Positions 11,896 to 24,089 are shown, numbered from the stretch's first letter. The stretch is 64,000 nucleotides of DNA from Hanleya hanleyi (GCA_036873755.1 JAVTVY010047925.1:1-64000), one strand, 5' to 3'. Program-made: numbers and translations. The notes: generated by a model from the sequence alone, not told the origin.

Positions 11896-12070
11896 GGGTT
11901 CACAACCGACATAGAGGTATTTGTTGTGTAATAATTTACCGCTGGGACGTCTTTCATCCCGAGTCAAAACCCCGAGATTGCGCAGCAATCGAGGGGTTTT
12001 GACGAGGGATGAAAGACGTCCCAGCGGTAAATTATTATACAACAAATGCCGATACGAAGGTTTTGAATCC
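11896..12070. repeat. ~175-bp palindromic foldback element
   Basis: Inner arms (about 11920-12046) are almost perfect: AATAATTTACCGCTGGGACG on the left against CGTCCCAGCGGTAAATTATT on the right, around a centre with AAAACCCC/GGGGTTTT. Outer flanks continue the symmetry with lower identity. It is unrelated in sequence to the palindrome at 10894. Confidence 0.65.
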
Positions 12071-13600
12071 AATTCTAACCAGGAGATATATTTGAATGTA
12101 GAAATAATCAACAAATGCGCAAAACTGATTCTCTCTGAGTGCGGCTGGTACATTTTACCCCCGCCGCAAATACAAGCAGTGTTGCCTGGCTTGCCATAAA
12201 ATATATCGTGCAAAACAACTCAGTGATTCTTTCAGTGCAGAGAAATAAAATATTTCATTGATTTTTTATTGAGTTTTTATACATATTTCTTGCCCAAGAT
12301 TAACCACAGAAATATGAGAACTAATGAGATGGAGGTGGTATTCCCCAGCGTGTATAGAAGTTGACCTACATGTCACGTGCTTGCCATGGATACAGTACCG
12401 GGACAGTGACATTTCCAACACGAGCAGGCTCGCGTTTGTCTGCATTTGTGGGCGAAGGGCTAAGAAGAACGAAGTTATATTATATATTTTTTCTCATACA
12501 GACAAGCGGGCAGTTTAGGGCTGGAAATGGAATGGTTCAGATATCGAGTGCCTTTGCGCTCATTCAGTGTATCACGGAAAGAATGTTACTGTGTTATTGC
12601 GGGGGAGGTAAACGCACTCTCCCTCAACCGTGATGAGCTGTTTCACGAGGCAGTATTTTGTATTCTTGCAAAACCTGTTGCTATGTGAAAGTTTACCCTA
12701 TTTACAACATGTATTTGCACACGACACGCACAACACAGAAGGTTAGAATCAGCAGCATCACTTGCTCACCAAACCAGTATTGTAACAACTATGGTCCGTG
12801 ACTCTCGTTTTTTTTCACCACTGATGAAACATGTCAAACAAAGTTCAGAAATTCTCCTTTTCCCACTACTGGAGAAAACATAACGAAAAATGTATCTCAA
12901 ACAGTAACTCGAACAGTGACAGTGACCAGGGAAGTGATATTCGGTTTGGTAGGCCAGCAGCAGAACCTGTAATAGACAAAGTACTCTTTTAGTGAACATG
13001 GTAACACATGAAATATTCCATCCATAGTTACTCACGTTATGTGTACACCCGATATACCCTTGCAGAACTATACCAGTAGCTCGTGTGAGCTTATATGCAA
13101 ATTAAAGAGTCATGTTATTGGTACTACAATAATGCCACCTGGTAAGTATGTGATATATCATGCGGTAATACCATAATAATTAAGTGACCTTGCATTCGTT
13201 TGGATATCGAACTATGATGGATGGCAATTAGATTTTTTTTGTAAATTTTATTAGCATTATTTAAATGACATTTCAAAATACTTCACAGTCAAATATCAGT
13301 ATAGAATATTCACACAATATGAAAATAAAATTAATCCTTCAATTCAATCGTAACATAGTTTATTGAAAACATCAATTATGAGTTTGTATCAATTCAAGTT
13401 AAAATTTAAGATGAATTTCACATGAAACTACCAAAATTGACATTTGAGGCCTCATGAGCAGCAGATTGGAGATTTGTGGTACAAAATCTCTCTGTCCAAC
13501 TATGAGCAGTTAAATATGGAGAACATTGCTTGGGTGTTGTGGACTGATATTGAATTGTATTTGATTATATAAAATTGCAAATCCAATAAGATCTGGATCA
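12071..13600. other. No gene seen
   Basis: AT-rich with short unrelated open frames on both strands. I see no domain, splice context or repeated structure in it. Confidence 0.35.
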
Positions 13601-13945
13601 TATTGGGTCCAAAATACTACATTTGTGTTGTGGTTATGATGGTTTGAGATTCATTAGTATAGCACAAATCTGTAGTATAGCAAAACACAGCTATAGTGAC
13701 TACTATACCGGCACTGTAGCATATTGTAGAAACCACAAAATACTACAATTGTGTTATGGTATGCTCTGGTTTTTGAAGTATATTAAATCACTACTGTAGT
13801 AAATACTACACTTACACTGTAGTAAATTGTAGTAACTATAGAGTACCACAAAATACTATACCTCATCTATAGTTTACTACAAAATACCTCACTTTACCAC
13901 AAGTTTGCTGTAGTATTTTGTGGTAAAGTGTGGTATATTTCCATA
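13600..13945. repeat. Inverted-repeat MITE-like element rich in CTACA/TGTAG
   Basis: Dense CTACAAAATACT and AGTATTTTGTGG motifs in both orientations; for example CACTTTACCACAA near 13893 is mirrored by TTGTGGTAAAGTG near 13918. It ends directly at a 54-bp array. Typical of a miniature inverted-repeat transposon; borders not fixed. Confidence 0.45.
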
Positions 13946-13949
13946 AGGG

Positions 13950-14430
13950 TACAGTTCTCGGTATTCTCTACAGTGCTCAAGTCTTTTTCTCCATCGCTCT
14001 GTAACCAGGTCTCGATATTCTCTTATTTGCTCAAGTGTTTTTTTCTTCATCGTTTTATAATCATGTCTCGATATTCTCTAATATACTCAAGTGTCATTCT
14101 CCATCGTTCTGTAACCAGGTCTAGATATTCTCTAATGTGCTCAAGTGTTATTCTCCATCGTTCTGTAACCAGGACTAGATATTCTCTAATGTGCTCAAAT
14201 GTTATTCTCCATCATTCTGTAACCAGGTCCAGATATTCTCTAATGTGCTCAAGTGTTATTCTCCATCGTTCTGTAACCAGGTCCAGATATTTTCTAATGT
14301 ACTCAAGTGTTACTCTCCATCGTTCTGTAACCAGGTCCAGATATTCTCTAATGCGCTTTTTTTTATTCTCCATTGTTCTGTAACCAGGTCTAGATATTCT
14401 CTAATGTGTTCAAGTGTTATTCAAAGTGTT
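13950..14430. repeat. 54-bp tandem satellite, array 2
   Basis: About nine diverged copies of the 54-bp unit described at 10170, some with a GGTCCAGATATT variant. Confidence 0.85.
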
Positions 14431-14454
14431 ATGTTAATATAAGTCGAACACATG

Positions 14455-15540
14455 CCCATAGAGCTACCGCTAGCGATCAGCTGTTAAGATTCCAGAATCA
14501 TCATGCATGAATTTGAACTATCCCTGTAGAGAAATCTCAGAAGATGTGATCCTTGGTCGAAAGACCAATCAACTTCACCCACTGACAGCCCATTTCAGTG
14601 CCCATTAATAATGAACCCATCATCAATGCAGTCCGTGTCACGGTCACGTTGGCGGTCCTGTTTTTATACTTTGTCGCATTTAACGCGCGATCGCAATGAC
14701 TTGTTTTGACGAGAGCAGATTTTGAAGCCTGTGTTTTCTGCAGTAGGCATACGGTATCGTACGTTTCTCAGTCTCCTTCTTTAATATTATTCGCGGCTGT
14801 TTCCTAACCCTAACCCTAATATTACATCAACACTCGCATTGACAAAGAATACTAACCTGATTAAAAAAAAAAATGCAACAGGATCCATTATCTCTAAAAA
14901 AAATCTTGCAATTCGTCTTCATTCTTGACTGAAAATCAATTCCGCGGAGTTAACTTGCAGTGGAAATGAGTCCCTTCGATAACAGTTTCCATGCAGTCAG
15001 ACTGAAGATCGTGATCTCACGCCAGATCCGAATTAGAAATTGAAACTGACTCTGCGGTTCGAACACCCAGCAAAAGGGCCAATTGTGCATGAGTGTCTCC
15101 AAATTGCCAACAGACTAGCTCCAACATGGAATCTAATGGTACATGGCTGTCATTGTATCATTAGGTTCCAGTTGGAGCTACCAACAGACCCGAGTACTTT
15201 TCTTCTTGGCATGGGAATATATCCCGCCAACTCCAATGTTGGTAAAATATTAAATGCAACCAAGGTTTACAGGCCTCATTTAGCAATGAGTAAATGAGTG
15301 TGAGCTTAGTCTAGATTCAGCCTTGTTGTTGTTGTTGTTGAGCCCAACACTCAGCATAAGGGCCAATTGCAAGGGTGTCTCGAAACTGCCAACATACCTG
15401 AGTACTTTCGTCATGGAACAGGGATATATCTCTCCAACGCCATTGTTGGTAAATTCCTATAACCTTGTTGCTGCACAAGCAGGTCCAGGAAATGTGACGG
15501 CTAGTTAGAGCAACATGCACATTTGGGTAATAATTCCTCA
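14455..15540. other. Duplicated 5' flank of zinc-finger unit B
   Basis: Matches 4500-5140 of unit A with indels. 15030-15260 and 15340-15460 are diverged direct repeats of each other (shared AGGGCCAATTG and ATATATC..CCAA..TTGTTGGTAAA). A short CCTAACCCTAACCCTAA run occurs near 14805. Confidence 0.45.
15116..15180. mobile_element. 65-bp foldback insertion with 9-bp target duplication
   Basis: The 65-bp insert begins TAGCTCCAAC and ends GTTGGAGCTA and is palindromic over most of its length. It is flanked by CCAACAGAC at 15107-15115 and 15181-15189. The diverged direct repeat at about 15388 shows the corresponding uninterrupted sequence (CCAACATACCTGAGTAC), so this is a real insertion. A 9-bp duplication is typical of Mutator-type (MULE) transposition; assignment is inference. 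Confidence 0.65.
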
Positions 15541-16140
15541 TTTCAGCTATTATAGGCCTATAGCTAAAACAAGCAAATAGCCATATGGAAACATCCCACA
15601 GGTAACAGGTGCAGGATTTGTCCGAATCTGCTGGTGTATGGAATTGTCGCCCTAAATTTGAGTGTACCTTTTGATATACTATATACTAAATAAGAGCAAA
15701 GGTCACCATCTCGAAAAAAATAAAGAATGACAAATTGTCATGTTGAATTTTCACAAGGCTATTCTCAATCAAAAGACACTCTATAACCGATCCATTTTCA
15801 TTTCACCTCTCTGCTGTCTCTAGGCACCTCGCCAAAGTTGTCAACTTTTTGTATTTTTTTTTTCAGTCTGAAATGTTGACCTCGTGGACTTGCTGCTTGC
15901 GCGACGAAAGATCACTGAAAATCATCGTTGTAACATCGAAAATTCTTCATCTGTACTTATCCGAAAAAGCCTCTTTGACACATTATTTATTCCACCGAGA
16001 ATAATCATTGTTAAACTACTTACCAAGTAAACTTTTCGAAAACCAAAACCAAGCGACTTTAATTACCACATTTGCCGATCTCTCCTGCCATGTTTATACC
16101 CAGGTCCCATAACCTACCAAGTAAACTGTATGAATATATG
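15541..16140. other. No gene seen
   Basis: AT-rich sequence between the unit B flank and a LINE insertion. No feature recognised. Confidence 0.3.
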
Positions 16141-16149
16141 ACAACGAAC

Positions 16150-17105
16150 CAGACTAGTAAGAGTAAGAGAGTAAGAGTAAGAAACTTTATTTAGCGTCGG
16201 TATAATATACAAACCAGAAAACATTAGCTCTGAACGAGCTATTGACCGACAAACAAATGTATAATAACAATAAAAATGTAGAAGTATATAAAACGCAATG
16301 AATTTTTTATCAAATATTTTCATTATATAATATTTGTTTGTTTTCTTATTTAATCGTTTTTAATTATTGAATTATTATTTCAGTGTAATCAGAATTATTA
16401 AATCACTGTAATCCCCCATATATTTACAATATTTGAAGAGGGCTTGAATAAATTACCATACATTTACGTGTGCTCTGAGTGAGCCACTGGTCAACTAACT
16501 AATATATAATTACAGTAAATATAATACATATATTAATTAATTATCATTAAATTCCCATATGACATTATTTGATTGTTTTCTTTTTAATTGTTTTTAATTT
16601 GCATCTACGCAATTAAATAATTTATCTTTCCAATCACACTCATAATTACCACTAATTTGAGTTAAGGATGAGTGGGCGAGTTGGACATTTTCCGACAGTT
16701 ACTAAGGCTTGCAAATTGCGCATTTGCACGATTCGCCTCCCCATGTGCGAATCAATCTATGGAACTCATTTCTGTCAGAGGCCGTCCGATATTCATTCGG
16801 TAAACTATTCCATATTCGGCTGGCCTCGTACCGAAATGAGTTCTTGCCGTACTTTGTGGTGTTAACTCTAGGTATATCAGTTAAATTTTTATATCTGAAT
16901 GAATATTTTGTGTTTTTAAACTTAATGATGTCCTGTAAATACAGAGGAGACAGATTGTTTAGAATTTTGTAGACTTCAAAGCACATGCTCTTTACCCTGC
17001 TTAAATGGAGTGTTGGTAAATTGGCTTTCTCAAGTAGGTAGTTGTATGGGCTTTTGAAGTCGCGATAAACAAATCTTAAAGCCCTAGTGCACATGTACCA
17101 GCGAC
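16150..17105 (-). mobile_element. 5'-truncated LINE, reverse-transcriptase C-terminus
   Basis: The minus strand at 16702-17109 reads RALRFVYRDFKSPYNYLLEK...LHLSRVKSMCFEVYKILN...NTTKYGKNSFRYEASRIWNSLP, ending in a Cys-rich CKCAIC. This is the standard C-terminal end of jockey/CR1-superfamily LINE ORF2 proteins. The 3' untranslated part runs to about 16150, where AGTAAG repeats sit. Unit A has the uninterrupted flank (ACCAGACTAGT..GCGCAAGCCTG near 5123), so the LINE inserted into unit B only. Only the last ~135 codons remain: a dead copy. Confidence 0.7.
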
Positions 17106-17578
17106 GCAAGCCTGTAGACGTGAGTGCCGAATGGCGTGAGTGCTCCTAATTATTCAAGCGTTACACAAGCGTTACACCTCGTTGAGAGAATCCATGGTCA
17201 GGCCGTAGTCAGGATTCTCTGAGGGGTGGTTCGCCTTCATTTCGAAAGGGCACATCGGTAGGTTCGTTGTTTGGGAAAAGAGGCAAATAAGGGGTTCGCT
17301 TCATCTATATGAGAAAAATATATAATATTTCCGAAATGAGGGTTCTCCCGAACCCAGAACCCCCCCTTGACTACGGGCCTGATGGTGATTAGTATTAGTT
17401 CTGGGTACCGGTTCTTGATCTGTGGGATTTTCTGTAGATTTGACCAAATTCCTTGCATTTTTGTGTTTTACCGGGCTCATGAACTGATATCCAGCTGTAG
17501 AACGTGTGCAAAGATGTGACCTTGCTGACCTCATTTCACATGTATCGACGACGAGGCCATGTCATCGACATTTATTAA

Positions 17579-18025
17579 CAATAATAATAATAATAATACT
17601 AATAAAAGGCTTTACTTATAGTGGATATTAAACCCTTAGGCTGTCACCTTTCTACCAGAGGGTCGACATATAGAGCTAATGTACAATAGCATGTATATAT
17701 AAGCTTACAAATAGAAGATAATAAATCGTTTACATAAATAAATAAAAATTGTAAATATGTATATATTGCACAGCTGAAATAACTAAGACTAACTATCTAG
17801 CTAGGCTCTGAGCATATGCTGCCTGAGTGTGGATTTAAAAACTTGAAGGCTGCTTTCTTATTCCGACGGGAATATCTTTGCAAATGTTGGAGCCGTTGTA
17901 CAAGAAGCTTTTCGAAAATTGTTGTTCTATGTGCTGGCATGTACAATGAATGTGTCTGTGTTGATCGTTTTTGCCTTTCGTGTATATCTTGGGTAACCGC
18001 CAACAGGTCCCTTACATATTTATTA
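17579..18025 (-). mobile_element. LINE 3' fragment with TTA-type tail and target duplication
   Basis: Flanked by TTTATTAA at 17571-17578 and 18026-18033. Unit A at about 5360 shows the single uninterrupted site (GCCATTTATTAAGGACAAA). On the minus strand a frame reads ...YMPAHRTTIFEKLLVQRL.. and the element ends in (TTA)n, which suits a 5'-truncated LINE. The insertion is solid; the family assignment is tentative. Confidence 0.55.
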
Positions 18026-18269
18026 TTTATTAAGGACAAATTGAGACGAGGTCAGTTCATCACCTTGTATTGGTGATGGGACCTGGTCATCACCACTATA
18101 TGATGAGGAGCAATGAGGTCAGATTTGAGTTCTTTACCATTGGTGATGATGGAATATGGTTTCGGTTCGAACTGATCACCATTTACTGGTGAGGCTGTCT
18201 TCATCTTTTGTCGTTGAAAGCCGGTCAGATATTTTGGCTGACTCTCAATCGTCCGCCATTTTGAACGCC

Positions 18270-18338
18270 ACTAGTACACTAGTACACTAGTACACTCGTA
18301 CACTAGTACACTAGTACACTCGTACACTAGTACACTCG
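18270..18338. repeat. 10-bp minisatellite (TAGTACACTA / CGTACACTAG)
   Basis: Seven or so tandem copies of a 10-bp unit of the type AGTACACTAG just upstream of unit B exon 1. Absent at the matching place in unit A (about 5600). Confidence 0.75.
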
Positions 18339-18493
18339 ATATGGCTCTTATTATGCTCAAGAGGGATCGTCTTCTAATGCACTCAAGAATAAATCAATAA
18401 AATCAAGCAAACTAACAGGATGCAACTAAGGAATAGACCTTGTTGATTCGTGTTTCATATCATTTTTTTTTTCATTTAGGCAACAGAGCAAAT

Positions 18494-18730
18494 ATGGATA
18501 ATATAACAGTGAAAATGGAGCCCTTCGACGAGGACACCACTTCCGTGTTACACGGTGATTTTTACCGCCGACATTTGTCCTTGAAGAAAGAACCGCGGGG
18601 CCAGAGCACTGCTTCCATAGGAGCGTTGAATTTCACAACAGTCGCGACAAAGGAGGAATCAGCGGACTTAATTGATGAGTTTGAATATCCAAGAAATGAT
18701 GCTGAAATCAAACCTAAAACATGTAAACAA
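18494..18730 (+). CDS. C2H2 zinc-finger gene B, N-terminal coding exon
   Basis: Paralogue of the exon at 5778: ATG 18494 opens MDNITVKMEPFDEDTTS and the exon ends ...KPKTCKQ before donor GTAAGT at 18731. A pyrimidine-rich acceptor (TTTTTTTCATTTAG) ends at 18479. 79 residues, acidic, no finger. Conserved acidic stretches (MEPFDED, DEFEYPRNDAEIKPK) between the copies argue for past constraint on this domain. Confidence 0.65.
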
Positions 18731-19292
18731 GTAAGTTTTGAGTCAGTGTACCTTCGGGTCGTTCACGAGTTATATATAAACTATTTTGCGTTGAGAACAT
18801 TTATTGAAAAATTATCCTAAACAATTAAGCGTAACGTTAAAATGGCAGTGGTGAAAGAATATATGGCGGATTCCATGATAACCTGGTCCACTTTCCCGTC
18901 AAATTTTCCGTCCAACCGAAAAATGGCATTCGCGACATTAAATATATTAAAATAAAATTGTGTGTCCTGTACATGTATGCTAAACCCACCAAGGCTGTGT
19001 AATGTATAAACCCACCAAGGCTGTGTAATATATAAACCCACCAAGGCTGTGTAATTTATACATGTGAATATAAACAGTTTTACCCTGTACATTTCTTATC
19101 TGCTGGGTAACAAGGACTCATATGACAAGTAAACAATGTGATTCTTTGCTTCATCTCCAATGATTCACTGATCTAATCAACACAGTATTGGTGTGAGATT
19201 GGTATCTGTTATCAATTTATGCTTTGTAGCAATCAATTGAATAAATGGGTTTACAATACGTTAATTAACTGTTGTTGTGGTTGTTGTTCTAG
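18731..19292 (+). other. Intron of zinc-finger gene B, with 27-bp tandem repeat
   Basis: Donor GTAAGT at 18731, acceptor TTGTTCTAG ending at 19292. Contains three tandem ~27-bp units (AAACCCACCAAGGCTGTGTAA) around 18985-19068 that occur once, diverged, in intron A (about 6235). Confidence 0.65.
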
Positions 19293-20204
19293 GAGATTAC
19301 AGAGAGCTGTTCATATACAGAGGAGCTGAAAGGTAATGGAGCTGTTAATGTGCTGGCCATGGTAACAGACAGACCGTACCCAGTGACCTTGTACAAGGTT
19401 GATCCCCAATTAAGGAATAATGCTGGTACAAATATTGAACGGTTGGAGGACGATAACCTGGAACTACATACTGATCACGTAGAAACGAAGAGTGCAAACA
19501 CTGTAACGACTGAAGAACCATCATGCAATTCAGCTTTATGTCAACCAAGAAGAATGAAAAAATCTAAACCTGGAGACAAATCATACAAATGTTCACACTG
19601 CTCTTATAGCTGTGTTCACAGAAGTGGTCTGCAGAGGCATGAAAGAACTCATACTGGTGAAAAGCCATACAAATGTTCTCTGTGCTCGTATAGCTCTGCA
19701 CAGAGCGGTGACCTTCATGTGCATCACAGAATTCATACTGGTGAAAAGCCATACAAATGTTCTCTGTGCTCCTATAGCTGTGCACAGAGAACTCGCCTTG
19801 CTGTGCATAAAAGAATCCATACTGGTGAAAAACCTTACAAATGTTCTCTGTGCTCATATAGCTGTACACAGAAAGGCAACATTGAGAAGCACAAATACAT
19901 GCACACTGGTGAAAAGCCTTACAAATGTTCTCTTTGCTCATATAGCTCTGCACATAGAGGTCACCTTGAGAAACATAACAGAATTCATACTGGTGAAAAG
20001 CCGTACAAATGTTCTATGTGCTCATATAGCTCTGCATGGAAAAGTTACCTTGAGGTGCATAAAAGAATTCATAGTGGTGAAAAGCCTTACAAATGTTTGT
20101 TGTGTCGTTATAGCTGTGTAAGGAAAGGAAGCTTGAAGAGACATGAAATAATTCATACTGTTGATCACTGTGTGCATATAAATGCACAAGAAGAGAACGA
20201 CTGA
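19293..20204 (+). CDS. C2H2 zinc-finger gene B, finger exon (7 fingers)
   Basis: Joins the exon above in frame (EITESCSYTEELKG). Seven YKCSxCSYS-type fingers with HTGEKPYKC linkers run from about 19585, each keeping both Cys and both His. The spliced product would be ~382 residues. The frame terminates early: relative to array A a 16-base deletion at about 20165 removes the next finger's start, giving the tail ..HCVHINAQEEND and a stop. So the two paralogues were shortened by different lesions. Finger specificities differ from gene A in number and helix residues. Expression cannot be judged. Confidence 0.7.
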   Translation, partial: EITESCSYTEELKGNGAVNVLAMVTDRPYPVTLYKVDPQLRNNAGTNIERLEDDNLELHTDHVETKSANTVTTEEPSCNSALCQPRRMKKSKPGDKSYKCSHCSYSCVHRSGLQRHERTHTGEKPYKCSLCSYSSAQSGDLHVHHRIHTGEKPYKCSLCSYSCAQRTRLAVHKRIHTGEKPYKCSLCSYSCTQKGNIEKHKYMHTGEKPYKCSLCSYSSAHRGHLEKHNRIHTGEKPYKCSMCSYSSAWKSYLEVHKRIHSGEKPYKCLLCRYSCVRKGSLKRHEIIHTVDHCVHINAQEEND

Positions 20205-20430
20205 CTCGTCACGAAAGATCTCATACTGGTGATACACGGAAGCCATATAAATGTTCATTGTGTTCATTTCGCTGTACATCGAATGGATGCCTGGTGCAGC
20301 ATAGAAGAGATCATACTGGTGAAAAGCCATACAAATATGCATGGTGCCCTTATAGTTGTGCAAGAAAAGTGAACTTGAATCGACATCAACGAACTCATAC
20401 TAATGAAAAATCATACAAATGCCTGGCTTA
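20205..20430 (+). pseudogene. Frame-shifted finger remnants of gene B
   Basis: Continues the array in another frame after the 16-base deletion: remains of three fingers homologous to 8640-8890, including CKKW-type [12 protein letters not shown]. Here the codon that is TGA in array A (8743) is still TGG. Confidence 0.55.
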
Positions 20431-20779
20431 ACTGTCCAACTACGTGACAAAAGAGAATCAACTAGTTCATAAAAATATCTCATACAGGCAAAAAAGTCAT
20501 ATACAAATGTTCATCGTGCCCATATAATTGTACATATGAAGGAGAGTTAATCGACAAGAAAGAACTGAAACTGATGAAAAGCCATACATATATCTTGATT
20601 GGCTGTCCAGCGACGCAACATTGAAAATCTGTGGGTTCACAAGAGAACGCTTACTCATGATAAGCCATTGAAATGTCCACTTTGCCCGTGTGGCTGTTCC
20701 TTTAGTTGGATTACCAACGCCAAAGAAAATTAAACAACGAACATCATGAGTTATTGCTTGGTTGGAGGAATCCTCGTGT

Positions 20780-21200
20780 CTAATAACCTGTATCTTGCAG
20801 TAAAATTGGGATCAATGTTAAAAACAAGAATGGATACAAAGATATGTACATACTTTTAACCAAACTTAAATCTGTCCCCAAAAGCCAAGAGATGTGGAAT
20901 ATGATATTCCTTAAGCAGCTGGACTGAAAATGCGTATATATGCTTCCATTCAGAACATGCATATATTGCAAACTGACGACGGTTTCAGTGCAGAATAAAC
21001 GGCAGAATAAACTGCTATGCCAGATGAAAATCATACAGAAACACAATTGTAGCTTCTGGAAAGTGAAACTCAATCACCTCTGCACTTTTTTTGGAATGCA
21101 CATTTGTAAAGGAATTATGGACAAATATAATAGACTGGATTGTCAGTAAAACTGATACAGTAATTCATTATGAATAGTGAAAACGCCGCCCTTGGCGTGG
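20780..21200 (+). mobile_element. LINE 3' relic (copy in unit B)
   Basis: Near-identical to 9290-9700 (NKLLCQMKIIQKHNCSFWKV..), shortened at the 3' side. The second Cys of the knuckle is changed. Confidence 0.5.
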
Positions 21201-21409
21201 TATCTACTATACAAATCCAAATTAAGTTGTGACTATATTGGACTGTCTATGTGTGTCTTTATCTTTCTCCATGTAATTATCTACTCATGCAGGGTTTTAT
21301 ATATGCGTTGTGATGTATGATACAAGACATGAGGCCCGGTGCCGCTTCCTTCTCCACCATATTTGCCACAGTCACAAATCTACAATCACAATGATTTGTA
21401 CAGATCTCG

Positions 21410-21920
21410 AATGTTCTCTAAAGTGTTATTCTCCATCGTTCTGTAACCAAGATTGTATATTCTCTAATGTGCTCAAGTGTTATTCTCCATCGTTCTGTAA
21501 CCAAGATTGTATATTCTCTAATGTGCTCAAGTGTTATTCTCCATCGTTCTGTAACCAAGATTGTATATTCTCTAATGTGCTCAAATGTTATTGTCCATCG
21601 TTCTGTAACCAGGTCTCGATATTCTCTAATGTTCTCAAGTGTTATTCTCCATCGTTCTGTAACCAGGTATTGATATTTTCTAATATGCTCAAATGTTATT
21701 GTCCATCGTTCTGTAACCAGGTCTCGATATTCTCTAATGTGCTGAAGTGTTATTCTTCATCGTTCTGTAACCACGTCTCGATATTCTCTATACGATCAAA
21801 TGTTATTCTCCATCGTTCTGTAACCACGTGTCGATATTCTCGAATGTGCTCAAGTTTTATTCTCCATCGTTCTGTCACCATTCTGATATTCTCTAATGTG
21901 CCAGAGTGTTATTCTCCATA
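21410..21920. repeat. 54-bp tandem satellite, array 3
   Basis: About nine copies; the first three share a GATTGTATATTCT variant, indicating recent local duplication. The tail after it (21920-22474) is repeated at 42210-42766. Confidence 0.9.
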
Positions 21921-22468
21921 GGTGACGTACTCCGTCGTCAGCAGCAACCGACAGAGTTTTGGGTAGAGAACGAGTCACTTTTGGTCACTTTTCTCCTAGA
22001 TACTGATCACAGAAGACGTAGATAATGTCCTGAGTTTTTATTCGTAAAATTGAGTTTCAAGGATGTGTTTGGTGACCCCGCGATGTACCGATCTGTGATC
22101 ATTGAATATGTTCATCACGTCATGTTAGATATGCACATTGTTTTATATTGCCTTTTTGAACACATAGCAAACAGAAACCGATTAAGCTGAAGTGAAGGAT
22201 CATATATATCTCCGTTCTTTATCAGCAGTATACTCTAGTCTAGATACACTCTTGAGTTGATAAATTTTTTAGAACACTAGTATATTGTTTAAGTTACCTA
22301 TGTTCTGTTTTGATATTTGAATATTCTTAATGGTAGATTGTACATTTATTAAGGTTACAGTATATATGCGTGACGGTGCTCTCCCTTACAACCCTCTCCT
22401 TCGAGCTTCGTCTCTCTGAGTCTTCTGGTTTAACTTCCGCCAAATGTAAATATGGCGTAATATGTAAA

Positions 22469-22474
22469 TGTGGC
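22469..22474. other. Target site duplication of Polinton 1, left (TGTGGC)
   Basis: TGTGGC immediately before the AGTAGTAGGG terminus, repeated at 35907-35912 after the CCCTACTACT terminus. Six bases is the characteristic Polinton duplication. The empty site is at 42761-42766. Confidence 0.95.
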
Positions 22475-24089
22475 AGTAGTAGGGAAAAGCTATTTGAAGT
22501 CACATTGACCTCAAAAATTTGCATAATTTGTGGCGGTCACGTGGCGGGAGGAGAGGTCAAGTGCAGTATACATTCCGGCAGGATGACCAAAAGCTACCTC
22601 CAATCCAGGAGAGTTCCAATTGTTGGAGGGGATGTATTCAGGATGTATTCATCCGCGGTGATGCGGTCTGGCCGCGGTTTTGGCGGTGATTCGGTCTCGG
22701 GGAAAAAGCTTCCGCGGAGAAAAAGTAGTCCCTAGATAAAATGGTCCGATTGGGTCGAGTGAGGTATCAAAGTGAAGCTTATGTGAAGGGGCATCTAATG
22801 GGCTGGATGTGGGATTGAACTATCGGCAATCTGCGCATGCGCGGTGGCCGAAGGGTATGAAAATAGCCGTTTCGGAGCTAGGGGAGTTACTACTGGTCCA
22901 ATGGGGTCGAGTGAGGTATCAAAGTGAAGCTTATGTGAAGGGGCATCTGATGGGCTGGGTGTGGGGTTGAAATATCAGCATTCTGCGCATGCGCGGTGGC
23001 CCAAGGGTATGGAAATAGACGTGTTGGGAGCTAGGGGAGTTACTCATGGTCCGATGGGGTCGAGTGAGGTATCAAAGTGAAGCTTATGTGAAGGGGCATC
23101 TGACTGGACTAGCGGCTCGGGCGTTGTCACCATTCTGCGCATGCGCATAGACGTTTTGGGATGTAGGGGAGCCCCTAATGGTCCAATGGGGTCGAGTGAG
23201 GTATCAAAGTGAAGCCTAGGTGAAGGGGCATCTGAGGGGTTGGGTGTGCGGTAGGAATATCATTCTGCGCATGCGCAGATGCAATGCGGAGCTCTCGTCC
23301 AATCAGAAGCGAGTATTTCAAATCCGTCACACAGCACTCGTCCAATCAGAAGCGAGTATTTTGACCCGGTGCATTATGGGGCATATCCAAGATGGCGGCA
23401 CGTATGTTCAAGATGGCGGCACATCCGGTGTCGAAAACTGGCCATTTTATCGGGATGTGGTCACCTATGTCGAAAACGAGACCCTGTATGGGTCCCGCTA
23501 GACGTTTTGGGAGCTAGGGGAGTTACTCATGGTCCGATGGGGTCGAGTGAGGTATCAAAGTGAAGCTTATGTGAAGGAGCATCTGACTGGACTAGCGGCT
23601 CGGGCGTTGTCACCATTCTGCGCATGCGCATAGACGTTTTGGGATGTAGGGGAGCCCCTAATGGTCCAATGGGGTCGAGTGAGGTATCAAAGTGAAGCCT
23701 AGGTGAAGGGGCATCTGATGGGTTGGGTGTGCGGCAGGAATATCATTCTGCGCATGCGTAGATGCAATGCGGAGCTCTCGTCCAATCAGAAGCGAGTATT
23801 TCAAATCCGCCACGGAGCTCTCGTCCAATCAGAAGCGAGTATTTTGACCCGGTGCATTGTGGGACATATCCAAGATGGCGGCACGTATGTTCAAGATGGC
23901 GGCACATCCTGTGTCGAAAACTGGCCATTTTATCGGGATGTGGTCACCTAGTGTCGAAAACTGGACCCTGTATGGGTCCCGCTCTACGTTTTGGGGTCTA
24001 GGGGAGCCACGAATGGTCCAATGGGGTCGAGTGAGGTATCAAAGTGAAGCATTCGTGAAGGGGCATCTGATGGGCTGGGTATGGGGTTG
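22475..24089 (+). repeat. Polinton 1 left terminal inverted repeat
   Basis: Mirrors 34291-35906. The outer ~270 bp is unique (with CCGCGG-rich stretches at 22655-22720). The rest is built of ~150-bp subrepeats carrying TGCGCATGCGCA-type palindromes (22832, 22983, 23136, 23266, 23619, 23749; a further one at 24104 lies just inside). Two blocks also carry paired CCAATCAGA boxes and paired AAGATGGCGGC motifs. See the findings for the promoter interpretation. Confidence 0.95.

Noticed and set aside
14805..14825. Telomere-like CCCTAA repeat
   Set aside because: Only about two and a half units; too short to argue for a telomeric origin.
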